NCBI GenBank assembly: GCA_958298945.1 | Contig: OY282607.1 | Span: forward strand, 73,214,868 to 73,278,867 | Source of the DNA: Atherix ibis | Lineage: Eukaryota; Arthropoda; Insecta; Diptera; Athericidae | DNA length: 64,000 bases | Direction of reading: 5' to 3' | In this document: positions 34,753 to 45,938 of the stretch, piece by piece | Numbering within the stretch: position 1 is the first letter of the stretch | Layout: every line of letters begins with the position of its first letter | Program-made: the position numbers and the translations under genes | The notes under the pieces: generated by a model | Seen by the model: the letters and a program-made list of their open reading frames with translations, nothing else | Database searches by the model: none | Told to the model about the DNA's origin: nothing

Positions 34753-36229
34753 TACTCATTGTAAGTTGGGGAGTTATTTCAGTGCATATAATTTATAACA
34801 GTAAAGACCATAATTATTGGACTGTTTGCTTATATTTGTTACGATAATAAAGATTTTCCAAATTTTTTTTTGATTTTAAGCTTTTTAGCACTTTTTTTTT
34901 TATTGAAAAAAATATATTTTTCATTAATCTAGTACGATGCTTGTAACGGTAAATTTTTTTTTTGTTAGTAAAAATCTCGTCTAGAAAATATCAAATGCTT
35001 TTGTATATACATAGAAGTTAGAACAAAAAATATTAATTAATATACTTCATTTCTTAGTACTCGTAATATAAAATATTAGCAAAGCTACTGAATTTAGTCA
35101 ATAAATCAAATAACCTATGAATATGATTATTTCTCTTATTTTTTTATTTATATTATTTACATCCTGATCATGAGAGGAGTTCCGGATAATGTTGTATGCT
35201 AAACGCCTATCTAATAAGATTTTAAAATTCTCCAAATTTCTATTTCATAATTGCTGTCATTAACCGATCTGGATAATAAAAACTACAAATTTATTTATTA
35301 AAAATTTTACCATTCCAGGCAATATTTTAATACATCGGTAAATATGTAGAATTACATAATTTTGATAGAAATATAAATGAAAAATGCGCTGATAAATTTC
35401 AAACAAAAGTACAAAATTAATTTAAACATATATTAGCAATTTTTTTTTTATTATTTATAAATAAATTGTCGAACTTGCATTAAAAATTATGATTGCTAAT
35501 ATCTAATCTTTGTTTTCCTTAAAAATTAATGAAAATATAAATTATGTTATGTACATTCCAGCGCAACCTGTTGATTCAAATCATTGCGAAATGTTCTTTC
35601 ATTAGGTGCCATCTGGTAGTCCGTATCTAATTATTATTTATGATTTATACCTTGATTAACTATTATATTCTAATGTTGATACTAATTAATACGCAATCAA
35701 CTGAATTATCTTATTTAGTTTATTCGTTTTTTTTAAAAAAAAAAGAGTCCTCTGTTATTTAAAATGAATAAATTTTGTAGGTTTTAATATAAACAAGCTT
35801 GAAATAAACGTATTTTATATTTTATAACAGACGAAATTCCCATAAAATTTATAGTAAAAATTAAAATAGAAGTCTATCTAAATCTTGTAAATGAAAACAA
35901 TGAAGATTAGGCTTTGGGCTCTAATTTAGCATCTTCAGAGTGGAATAAAAATTATAAAAAATAATTTTTTAAAAGAATGATAAATTTTTAAAACTTTTCT
36001 CATTAATTATTACTTTATATAAGCAAGTATTTAAATGACAATAAATTTTGAATTTTTAAATCATAAATTTTTTGAACTGAAAACAGCACAAATTATGATT
36101 ATTAGTGCATATTTTTATTTCTTCGAAACACCAATCCATCATCAGGCGTATGATTATGACTTTAGTTAAAAAATCTTAAAATTATAAGATATACGAAAAG
36201 GACATTATTCAAGCAATTCAGTCTTTTCA
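34753..36229. other. AT-rich stretch, no gene supported
   Basis: Would hold the promoter and leader of the 34566-34752 exon if that is real. A TATAATTTATAAC-type sequence is present around 34787-34799, but a single AT-rich match means little here. Confidence 0.4.
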
Positions 36230-36790
36230 AGGGTAAATTCGAAACTCAAGCAATTTACAAATTCAAAGGGGTAATCAACAATTCTCCAATTCGCTCGAAA
36301 AAGTCTCCATAACCGATGAAGAGGTTCTCTTCAACTTTCGATTCTCTTTTATTGAAGCGAATCTCTCTCTTCCAATTTTACATACATTGGAAACGCCAGG
36401 ATAAGTTCCCGAAATGTCATTGTCTACTACCAACCACAGTTAATATTAACACCAAACCGAGACCATATTCGACAAAGTTGGCAACCACCAATAAGCCATC
36501 CCTCCGTACTCGAAGTATTATGTTAGAAGGACAACTGCTGATTCGCTAGGTTGTGGGTGGGTGGCACGTTTCGTGAAATTCGTGCAAATACTACCAGCTC
36601 ACTTGCATCCAACAAGTTTCTCGGTGCAAAAACCTTTTGAGTCATAAATAAAGGATACTTGAGGTAGGCAAAGCAATTCGTTCCTTGCGTACTCGGAAAT
36701 TTGTGAATGGCCTTTGCGTAAAGGACACACACTTTACTGCATATCAAATGAATTTTAATCAAAAGTTAGGCTTTTTCCCTATTTACTATC
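36230..36790. other. Less AT-rich island of unknown nature
   Basis: Composition rises well above the flanks. Open frames exist on both strands (36316-36549 plus, 36523-36762 minus) with ordinary-looking amino acid mixes but no motif I recognise. It could be a decayed element fragment or an exon remnant. Confidence 0.3.
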
Positions 36791-37889
36791 TTTTCACATC
36801 CCATATTTAAGACGATCTCATTTCGTTAATGTGGGACAACATTTTATTTTAAGAAAAATTCAAAATATTTATTTTGTTTCTTTAAATAAAATAGAAGAAA
36901 TTTTTAACTTTTTTCATTTTATTGTAGGAAAGAAATTTTTTTTATTTCGAATGCCATTTTTTCCAGGAAAATTTTAAAGTATTGTAGTTTTTTTTTTATT
37001 TAAAAAATATTAAATTTCATTTAAAATACCATTTTTCGGAAAAATAATTATGTGGAGATTTTTTTTCTTAAGATAGCTTTAATTACAAATGAAAATTTTG
37101 TTTTAATCTAACTTATTATATCGAGAAAAAAACACGTATCTAGGACTGGAACTTACCGATTTTTTATTAGATCATTGTACTGTATTCAAAATCATGATTA
37201 GATAATAAACTACCATTGTTGAGAGCAAAGCAAATATTAGAATTTTAAGTTATATCTTTTACCTTGAGATTCATCAAAGTCGCCTTTGAGCGATAATTAC
37301 CTACGTTGTATTTAAATGGAAGAAGATAGTTGTTTTAGGGTCTCTTATGGGACCACATCTACAAAAACAGGTTTTGCCAGTCATACTTGCTATACTATCA
37401 AGGCTATAAATTTTCGAGGGTGTAAGTCGGTACGAAAGCTCTGAGGATATTTGGCAACTCTACTAATTCAGTATATTATAAATTTTAATTAATATCGTAT
37501 TTTTGGTTCCGAATAATATTTTATAAAAGGCTGTCAAATAAAAATGGGGACTACCTGGTCTTCGTTTTGAGCTGAAGACATACATAATTTGACATTTGGA
37601 GAGATAGATCCGAAAGACATATGGTTTCGAGCAGAAAACTAGTAAATTTCTTGAAAAAATTTCAATGGATTTTTAAATTTCTGGATTCGCGGATAGGACA
37701 TAACTTTTGAGATAATCTGATTTAAGGTTCTTCGATTATTTTTATATGACTGTGATAAAACAAAGGCCACGGAAGTTTTATTGATTTGAAGAATAACAAA
37801 ACATACACTCAAACTGAGATATAGAAGCCATTATATGAGACAATTCGCACTAACCCCTGAAACCGAGGTTGTCAGTGATGTCGTTCTCC
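36791..37889. other. AT-rich stretch, no gene supported
   Basis: 37540-37880 is somewhat more complex and runs into the next interspersed repeat. It may be a further part of that repeat, but the other copies do not share it. Confidence 0.4.
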
Positions 37890-38000
37890 ATACACGTCAG
37901 ATTTTCTGGCCGAATTATCTCAAAAGCGGTGAGAAATCGTAACGCTTGCATACATTTGTGTAGATTTTTTTAACGTAGACATGACACCCACTGGCATCCA

Positions 38001-38138
38001 TCTCGTTGTGTTTAAATTGAATTTTTGTTAGAAATAAGTGAATTAAAATGAATATTAATTATTGAATTCCAAAAGCATAATTAATATTCATTTTAATTCA
38101 CTTATTTCAAACAAAAATTCAATTTAAACACAACGAGA
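38001..38138. repeat. 62-bp near-perfect hairpin, 14-nt loop
   Basis: The left arm 38001-38062 starts TCTCGTTGTGTTTAAATTGA. It is the reverse complement of the right arm 38077-38138, with one mismatch in 62. The right arm corresponds to sequence found in copies 1 and 3 (ending at the ACAACGAGA block). The left arm replaces the different sequence those copies have there (CTAGTTTTCGTAATAGG in copy 3). Confidence 0.97.
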
Positions 38139-38441
38139 CAGGTAATTTTTATTTTTTGTACAATCTTCTGATATGAAATGAAATTGTAGTTTAGGTTTAT
38201 TATTTATTTCGTAATTATCAATTAAATATCAAGCGTCTCAATTTTGTAGACTTTCGGAGAGTTTTAAAAAACGCCATGATACCGAAATGCGTGCATACTT
38301 TTATTGTTTTTGAAGTTGTTATTTTGACACTTATCGGAAATTATAGTTTTTATCTTTTTTGAAGTATTAACGAAAAACTAAATATTTATATAAAAAGTTA
38401 TATTGTTGATAACATTTAATAGGATTTTTTTATTTTAGAAA

Positions 38442-38509
38442 ATGAAGTATTTTATAAAGGGTTGCTTATCATTCAACGGAATGAGGAAGCCGGGAATTTC
38501 TTTCTTTCG
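38442..38509 (+). pseudogene. THAP-like exon, repeat copy 2 (best preserved)
   Basis: Reads MKYFIKGCLSFNGMRKPGIS then FFR with no stop, between an acceptor-like TATTTTAG and a donor-like GTATG, in phase 2. The first cysteine of the expected pair is tyrosine here but cysteine in copies 1 and 3; the second is kept. Past the intron-like stretch, a possible acceptor TTCAG at about 38598 leads to codons that would give Pro-Lys-Ser-Asp and then a stop. That is what a THAP domain has after its Phe-His-Arg-Phe start. The zinc-binding Cys-X2-His end is not recognisable. Confidence 0.45.
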
Positions 38510-39345
38510 GTATGTTGACATCTTCATTTTTACTTAAGAAATTAACAAAAATTTAGTTTATAATATGTTTAAATAGCTTTTAGTGATTTATTCAGTCCAA
38601 AAAGTGATTAAAAAGTGAAAAGTTCGGCATTCAATAAATGTAAACAAATGTAATGTTGACAGTTCAATGTTTACCAAAAAATAGTTCAGTGCCGGCATAC
38701 GTAAAATGTGTGTAAGAAAATTAAAGGTACACGAAATTTTCAGTATGTTTTCATTGTGTTAAAATAAATAAAATATATTCGATAGGCATATTATTTAAAT
38801 AAATTTGTTTACATATGTGCTTGCGCTTACATTATTAGACCATTTTGTAAGACATTTACTAAATAAATTTTTTTTTAGAATATGGAGTTGCTAATTATTT
38901 AAGTACAATAAATTTTCCACCTTGTAATTTAGTTTTAAAGCATATGCTATAATGTTGTATACGATTAACTTACATATTATTTAGAACTTAATGTTATATT
39001 CTATGTAATTATTAAAATAATTCACAAACACACATTTATATTATAAAGAAGCTTTCAATATTGTTTAACATTAAAATTTATATTTACTAAGTTGCGGTGT
39101 GCTTTTAATTTCAACATAATATCATATTCTCTCATTAAATTTATTTTGCAAATCTGAAATGTATTTTTATTTTTTGCACATATATGCTCTTCAACTTTAG
39201 AATTCTATACTAATAAATAATATATAGTGAAATAAATAAAATGAAAATATAATAAATAAATAAATAATACTGTGTTTTATTGCAAATTTCCAAAACTAAT
39301 TCCATCAAACAACAAAATTCGCAATAATAAAAATGAGATCATATA

Positions 39346-40623
39346 CGAGGGTCGTTCAATAAGTCCTTAAAAAAAGATCGAAAAAAACTATTTTTAAAAA
39401 ATTTTTTTTTTTATTTTATTTTTAAACATATCTCTGTTTAGCTGTATACACTTTTCCAACCCGTTTTTCCAAAATTTTTATCCCGTCCAAAAAATAGGAT
39501 TTCGGAAGTTCTGCAAAAAACTCATCCGTTTGAGCAATGAAGTCCTCGTTGGAAGTGAACCGTCGTCCGCCAAGCCATTTCTTCAGATTGGGGAAAAGAA
39601 AATAGTCGCTCGGGGCCAAATCTGGTGAATAAGCGGGATGCTGCAACAATTCCATTCTCAATTCCACAATTTTGGCCATGGAAACAGCGAAGGTGTGCAC
39701 ACGCGCATTGTCCTGATGCAAGAGGATTTTTTTCTTCTTCAGATGGGGGCGTTTCTCTTTGATTTCGTCGCTCAACCGTTGCAATAACGACGCGTAATAC
39801 ACTCCTTTTATTGTTTTTCCTTTTTCCAAATAGTCGATAAAAATGATGCCTTGCGAATCCCAAAAGACCGTGGCCATCACCTTGCCGGCCGATGGCACAG
39901 TATTTGCCTTCTTCGGAGCCCGTTCACCCTTGAAAATCTACTGTGATGACTGTCTCTTTATTTGTGGAGTGTAGGTTTCGTCCACAGTGACATATCGACG
40001 AAGGAATTCGGCGGGATTGCGATGAAAGAGTGCCAACATAGCCTCAGAGTCCACTACACGATTGCGCTTATTCTCCTCTGAGAGCAAACGCGGCACCCAT
40101 TTTGCCGAAATTTTTTTCACAGACAATTTTTCATGCAAAATTGAAGCGACTGTACTTTGTGATATGCCCGTGGCCTCAACTAATTCGCGCACTTTAATTC
40201 GCTGATCGTTCAAAATCAGATCGTGGATTTTGTCGATGATTTCAGGAGTAGACACCTCAACTGGGCGTCCTGAACGATGTTCATCTTTTGTGGATGAACG
40301 GCCACGCTTAAATTCATTCACCCAAGTGTAAACCGTCGCAAACACAGGTGCAGATGTGCCATGAACTGCATCCAACTCGGCTTTGATTTCTTTCGGGCTT
40401 AAGCCTTTCAAATGGAGATGTTTGATGACAGCCCTAAACTCGGTTTTTTTCATTGTTATGCACAAATAAATGTCGTTAACTTTAATCGACGATAGAAATT
40501 GACCTACGCTATGAATCGAGCTGAAATTTTGACACCTTTCCTGTCGATAATGGTAATTACAAAAAAAACCGACACTACGAGCGCAATTTCCGGATTTTCT
40601 AAGGACTTATTGAACGACCCGCG
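39346..40623 (-). mobile_element. Full-length mariner element, 1278 bp
   Basis: Ends CGAGGGTCGTTCAATAAGTC (left) and the complement of GACTTATTGAACGACCCGCG (right) match at all but one or two positions. TA lies on both sides (39344-39345 and 40624-40625). Size and layout are those of an intact mariner. The transposase reads on the minus strand. Confidence 0.97.
39422..40453 (-). pseudogene. Nearly intact mariner transposase with one nonsense codon
   Basis: A DD34D transposase of about 343 codons, close to the usual 345. The start at 40453 (MKKTEFRAVIKHLHLKGLSP) was chosen over the one four codons upstream because the family begins this way. Both helix-turn-helix regions are open, including DLILNDQRIKVRELVEATGI. 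The linker motif WVPRLLSEENKRNR follows. Catalytic residues are present: VDET, LLHQDNARVH and YSPDLAPSDYFLF, with 34 residues between the last two aspartates. Defects are a TAG at 39938-39940 where relatives have tryptophan, and an apparent four-codon in-frame gap right after VDET, where relatives have a Trp-Ile-His-His-like stretch (from family knowledge). Otherwise open to the end. Confidence 0.95.
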
Positions 40624-42869
40624 TACTTAATCGTATATTAACATTTTCCCACTAAGACAATATATAATAAATACACTTAAGTCACATAAAGAATCGAAAA
40701 GCCTTCAGATGCTATATATTCGTAGATCTTGATTTAATTTGATTGCAGAATTTTCTGGTAAAAGAATAGATTTTGTTGAAAAAAAATCAAAACTTCTAAC
40801 TTTACTAATGAGGTATAAAAAGCACGATCAAAAAATTAAGGCGAAATATAGTAGAAAACATAAAAATTCATCCCACCTACACTGGAATAGTTCTACATGT
40901 GTGGGTAATCGATTTTATTGAGTGCTTTCTGAGGGCTTCTAATCAAATTACATGCCGCCAATCATTTGTTCCGAACTATAGCACAGGAAGTAAGGGATCG
41001 AATCGTATCGATGGTAAATAAAGAGTGCGAACCGGAAATGTATATTTTCACCTGAAAACAATACTCGAACGCTTCTATCGGTAATTTCTGATTTTAGTAT
41101 CTATTTGTATATGTGTGCTCATTTATGCACCCCCGCCCCTTATTACTGGGCGTACAGTATCGAATACTGAATACAAATCATTGTTGCATAAACATTTTGG
41201 TTGATTTTTATCGTTTTTTATTTCAATCGTCATTGCCCAAAAGAATTAGGCTGAATTGACGAGTGTCTGTGCGATGGAATACCATAAAGAAAACCATTTA
41301 TTTGCCAATTTACCTGGTCAGGAAAAATTAATTCTCATCTTGAAAGTGTAAAATGTACTCGTACATAATTTAAGGAGTTGTGGCCGGATCGGCATTTGGG
41401 GTACGGTGATTTGCGGCGTTTGGAACATACAGCATCGCCGCAATTAGTGAAATAATTCTACCGTAAAAACACATAAAATGCGATCAATAAAATTAACAAA
41501 AACCGAAAAGAAAAATTAAGTTAAGTCTACAAAACGATGAACTTTTAGCTAAAATGACACGGTGTCTGCGAAAATTCTTTTCCAAACTAATGAGATAAGG
41601 TAGGTCTTGTAAAAAGTATATCTAGTGAGAAAAATAAGAGATAACCCAAGCAAAATGTCTGAACTGCTTTTGAACGTGAAACTATTGAAATTGATCTGTT
41701 AATGTTCTACCATTGATGTCGGAAAAGGTGCTAATGTGAAAAAATTCTCGGAATAAAAAGATTTGACCATGGATACTTAAAGAATTACAGAAAACTCTCT
41801 GCTGTACTATAGATAATTTCCTTTATACAACAGGAGTATTTCTGAAAAAAATCAACAAAATACAAAATTCCAAGCTCCTTTTCGAAAATTTCATTGAACC
41901 ACAAAATGACATTCTTTTTTTTTATGTTTAGCCTGAACACAGTGTTCGTAAGATAAGTTCACAACTTTTTCTTCAAAGAATTTTTGATTGAAAGAGAAAG
42001 CAGTGATTTGATAAGTTTTACAGGCTTGGGAATTTTTTTTTATGAGAAAATTATATCGGCTAAATTGTCGCCTCCAGCCTTGTAGCAAATGTCAGCTGTT
42101 TTGATGATATTTTAAAAACGCTTTCATATATTGTATTTACGGGTTAATTTCACTCATTTCATTGTGTATGTTTTCTTTAAGTTGTCTCCGGTCGGATAAG
42201 GTAGACAATTCCTTTTCAGTATTCTCAGAGGAAGAAACTGCAAGTGGTCAGAAAACATGTAACATCTTTCTATATAACTCAGCAGTCACCGTAACAACAT
42301 TGTCAGTAGCGTCCTCAGAGACATACAAACCAATGATATCTGCAGTCCAAACAGTCATTCAAAATAAACTTTAATTTAAGCAGCTTTGTTAATAAATAAA
42401 TCATATATTATCAATTTTTTTTAGAAAAGTCAGGGCTATTGCTATGGAGCTCTAAAGCATTTTGGAAAAGTCAGGGAGCTACAACTAAAGTTCGTATTTT
42501 ACAGCTAAAACTAAAGTTGTTTGCATATAAAGACCAGGAGACCATTTAGCGACTTCATTGGATGTCTGCGAAACTATCTAAACGATATTAGTCTGTAGTC
42601 AATAGGGTAGAATAGTGAGAGTCTTGTTAGATTTTGAGAAACATATTAGATAAAAGAGGGGACTTGGGAATGGAATTTTTTGAACCAGGAGCTATCCAAT
42701 CGAAGGAATTCTTCTTGCGAAACATTTCTCCGGCATGTGGGATTAATATAGTATCTTCTCTTGCCCAAAATTTCTATATGCACCGTTCTCTTGTTTCTAT
42801 ATTTTCAACCCTTCTCTTGCACAAAATTTCTATATGCACCGGTACACAATGCAACTCAAAAATCCTATT

Positions 42870-42902
42870 ACTTATTACCGAAAATTGCTTTCGGTAATAA
42901 GT
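42870..42902. repeat. Perfect 14-bp hairpin, 5-nt loop
   Basis: ACTTATTACCGAAA (42870-42883) pairs with TTTCGGTAATAAGT (42889-42902) around the loop ATTGC. Confidence 0.95.
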
Positions 42903-43112
42903 CAGTCGATGGACCACAAATTGCTTTGAGGTTGGCAAGGCTGTCGCTAAAAGAAATGGCTATTACCTGCATATTGTACAGGCCTTAATGCAATACTTTA
43001 TTTACAATGTTCGATTATTTTTGAGCTTTTCGCCAATGCAGAAATTTTTTCAGTTTACCATCTAATAGACAGCCAGGCTTTTTTAATCGAACACTGTACC
43101 AATTAAATAATT

Positions 43113-43223
43113 ATTATTTTTGAGATTTTTAGTTCTCAAAAATAATTATCTTAGATTGATATTTGGAACCTGGAATAGGTCGTATCTTCAAAAATAATTT
43201 GAAGATATGACCTATTCCAGGTT
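43113..43223. repeat. Two adjacent hairpins, 13 and 26 bp
   Basis: First, ATTATTTTTGAGA (about 43113-43125) pairs with TCTCAAAAATAAT just downstream across about 8 nt. Second, 43167-43192 (starting AACCTGGAATAGGTC) pairs with 43198-43223 over 26 bp with one G-T wobble and a 5-nt loop. Confidence 0.92.
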
Positions 43224-43439
43224 ACAAATACTTCGTAATAATTTTACTGCGTCTACTCTCTATGACTGTAAATATTAACTGACTTTAAATAAGAAATCTC
43301 AAAGTTGTATTTATTTATCGTGTCATTTTGCCTGAGCTGGTGAAAACGTATCGTATTAGTTGAGAAAATTATATTTGTTTTTTTTTTATTTATTTATGAT
43401 TATTATTTTTTAATTGAGAAATTTTTTTAAAGACGCTGT

Positions 43440-44370
43440 AGACTCACCTCCCTTTTCCGAATTCAGGTGAAGCAATGCTTTCATGTTTGCAACAATGCCT
43501 CTCTTGGGCAGGCATGGATCGATGATTTTCTGTAGTTCCTTTCTTTCTTTCTTTAGTTAAGCATGAACAGTGGAAAAAATATATTCTCTGCGTCCTAAAC
43601 TGTGGGACGACAAGAAGGGCATGTCGCACCATCGTCCAGTACAAGGTTATATAGGTTTACCTTGAAGCGCTCATGCCCTGTCGTCAGAAATTGGACTATA
43701 CTTCTTCATGACATTTTCCGTTCCACCTGGTTATGTCAAGAATCGGGTCATTAGTTCATCTTCCTTAAGTTGCCATCCCACCGCTCTCTTGTTTCTTTCC
43801 TCCTTGCTGATAGTGAGCCGATGGATTTCTTTTCTTTTCCGTCCTCGATAGTATATTATGGATGGATCCAAACTCATTCGCCAAATGATCGATTACACGA
43901 GACAGTATGAAATGCTCTCGAAACTTTTTACGATTTGGGCATCATAAATTTTAACCAAATAGGCACTGCGTGATTACTGTTGACGCGAGTATGCATCGGC
44001 ATGATCCTTGATACATCATTTACAGATCGACTTTCCTTTTTAGCAGCGGTTGTTAAACGTTCGTTAAAATTCAACCTGGTGTCTATCTGAAATATTAGGT
44101 ATTTCAGATAGCCATCGATGCTAGGAGATTATACTTTTCTACTGGTCATATATACTGCCTCAGCTTTTTTATCAATGTGAACTGCGTTAGGTGAAGTTTG
44201 AATGATCTTCTCTAAGAATTTATCGAGTGTAGTCATAGCATCTGGCGGATTAATATAGTTCTTGAAATAAAGCCGGTTTTCATCGTTGCCTACAACCAGC
44301 AACTGTGTATGGTATATTTTTTTTTTAAGCCATATTTGTTTCTTCAGAGAACTTTGCCTCTTCATCCCCC
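43440..44370 (-). mobile_element. Degraded R1/Jockey-type LINE relic, minus strand
   Basis: Minus-strand pieces in the right order. 44290-44129 reads SPNAVHIDKKAEAVYMTSRK, matching the 'knowledge of K-T-E' block after the RT catalytic palm. 44090-44000 follows with QIDTRLNFNERLTTAAKK. 43760-43660 reads DPILDITRWNGK then a stop-broken Gly-His-Gly-Cys-Phe-like block. 43644-43550 carries remnants of the Cys/His knuckle in mixed frames. It has many stops and shifts, and is older than the 19424 copy and of another subfamily. Confidence 0.65.
44083..44111. repeat. Perfect 12-bp hairpin, 5-nt loop
   Basis: CTATCTGAAATA (44083-44094) pairs with TATTTCAGATAG (44100-44111) around TTAGG. It lies inside the LINE relic. 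Confidence 0.95.
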
Positions 44371-44837
44371 CCCCCTATTTTTTTAATCAAGCGTTTTTAA
44401 ATAATATTCTTAAGCATTTTACTGACCGTATCCAATAAACAAATAAGACGTTAGAATGATGGATTTTGGGTGATTTGTTATCCTTTAGTAAGATAATATA
44501 TGAAGCAGTTGTTGTTAAGATTTCTTAACTCAGACAGATATTATACACATCTAATATATTGTTTGGTCATATTCTAATGCTAATATTTAGGGCAGCATTT
44601 GGAAGTGAGTCAATATTTATGCTAAGCCCCATAGAATTGGGTACTGCATCTAAAGCAACGAAACCATTACTGACCATATGGTGACCGCTTCCATATCTGA
44701 AAAACCAAGTTATGAAAGGGATTTAATAAAAAAAATGTCCTCTGTATTTACTCAGGTCTGATGCATTATTTTTTCGAGAAGAATATTTAATAGATTAAAA
44801 GACAGTCAATTGTCAAAAAGTTTGGAATATCCTTATA
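44371..44837. other. AT-rich spacer
   Basis: A C-run at 44366-44374 borders the LINE relic. Nothing else is seen. Confidence 0.5.
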
Positions 44838-45938
44838 CAGAGTGCTTTTTATGTTCAAGGTCGATTTTGTTTGGCCGCCATTTTGAATTAAAATTGTCTG
44901 TTGGCATTTAATAGTCATAGAGAGTGGTCGATAACAATTTATTTTGGTGAATCTAACGTCGAGACAACGTGTCGAAATTATTAAAACATTTTATTTAAGT
45001 AATTGTTCAATTGTGAATACACGGAGAAAAATATGTTTTTTTATTTGGTGTTAACCATATCCCGAAAAAGTCAACCATTCAGTGTGTAATGAATAATTTT
45101 GAAAATATGCATATATTGGGAGATGTACAATATAAAATTTCTTTCTTGTATAAAATTCAATAGACACAACAGCTGCAGGAAAATGAGCATGAACGGCGGT
45201 GAAACTGGAGTGCTCGAGTTTTACAGCTCGGTATAGTCAAAAAATCATTATGAGTGACGAAGTACACTTTGACTTGGCTGGCTTTATTAGTAAACGGAAT
45301 AACCGCTATTGAGGCACTGAAAACCCTCAACTGATACAATAAAAATCACTATACCATCGTAGAGTGACTGTATGGTGAGGCATTTGGGCTGGCGGCATCA
45401 GTGAGCTATATTTTTTTGAGAATGTTAAATGATGTAATAGTTACTGGTGACCGCTATCGGGGCATTTTTGAAAACTTTCTTCTCCCCGAATTGGATCAAT
45501 TTGGCCTACAGAACATGTGGTTCTAACAAAACGGTGCCACATCACACACATTTCGTGCTACGATGCAAATTTTGAGAGAAATTTTTCCTGGCCGTTTGTC
45601 CAAAAGTGATGATGTCGCCTGATTGAATCCTCCCGATTTCTTCGTATTTAAAAAAAAAAGATATACACTAACAAACCATCCACAATCTCGATGATTAAGG
45701 ACAGCATTTGAAATGAAATTGCTAAAATAACATCAGGAGTCTGCGAAAATATTATGAAAAATGTGACTAAAAGGGATCTTCTTTGCAACGCGGCCAGAGG
45801 TCAACATTTGACCAACATCATATTCCATACATAATAATAAAGACTATACAATTAATCAATAAAATATTATTTATAAAATTGTATTTCATTTAAAAGTTAT
45901 TAAAAATAATCTTTGACCTGGAACTAAAACGCACCCTG
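44838..45938 (+). mobile_element. DD41D (VS/rosa-type) element relic, 1101 bp
   Basis: Left end CAGAGTGCTTTTTATGTTCA and right end complement of a segment ending AACTAAAACGCACCCTG, each next to TA (44836-44837 and 45939-45940). The transposase begins LTSRQRVEIIKTFY near 44950 and loses its helix-turn-helix region. It resumes KKIIMSDEVHFDLAGFISKR, retaining the first catalytic aspartate. It then reads GIWAGGISELYFFENV and MWF, stop, QNGATSHTFRATM, where the second aspartate is asparagine. The third block is PPDFFVF. The C-terminus is ARGQHLTNIIFHT, stop. It has many stops and frameshifts. Confidence 0.85.

Larger units (their letters stand above)
37890..39330 (+). mobile_element. Interspersed repeat with THAP-like exon, copy 2
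   Basis: The longest copy of the family. It matches copy 1 over the AATCGTAACGCTTGCAT block, the ACAACGAGACAGG block, the exon and the 3' block ending in CGCAATA. It differs by a large hairpin at 38001-38138, whose left arm is absent from the other two copies. A full mariner (39346) sits 15 bp beyond its right end. Confidence 0.75.
40624..43439. other. AT-rich stretch with hairpins, no gene supported
   Basis: Holds the hairpins at 42870-42902 and 43113-43223 and a direct repeat of about 29 bp (TCTCTTGCCCAAAATTTC at 42757 and, one base changed, at 42813). 41380-41460 is a small GC-rich patch. Open frames at 40739, 41891, 42162 and 42634 show no domain. Confidence 0.45.
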
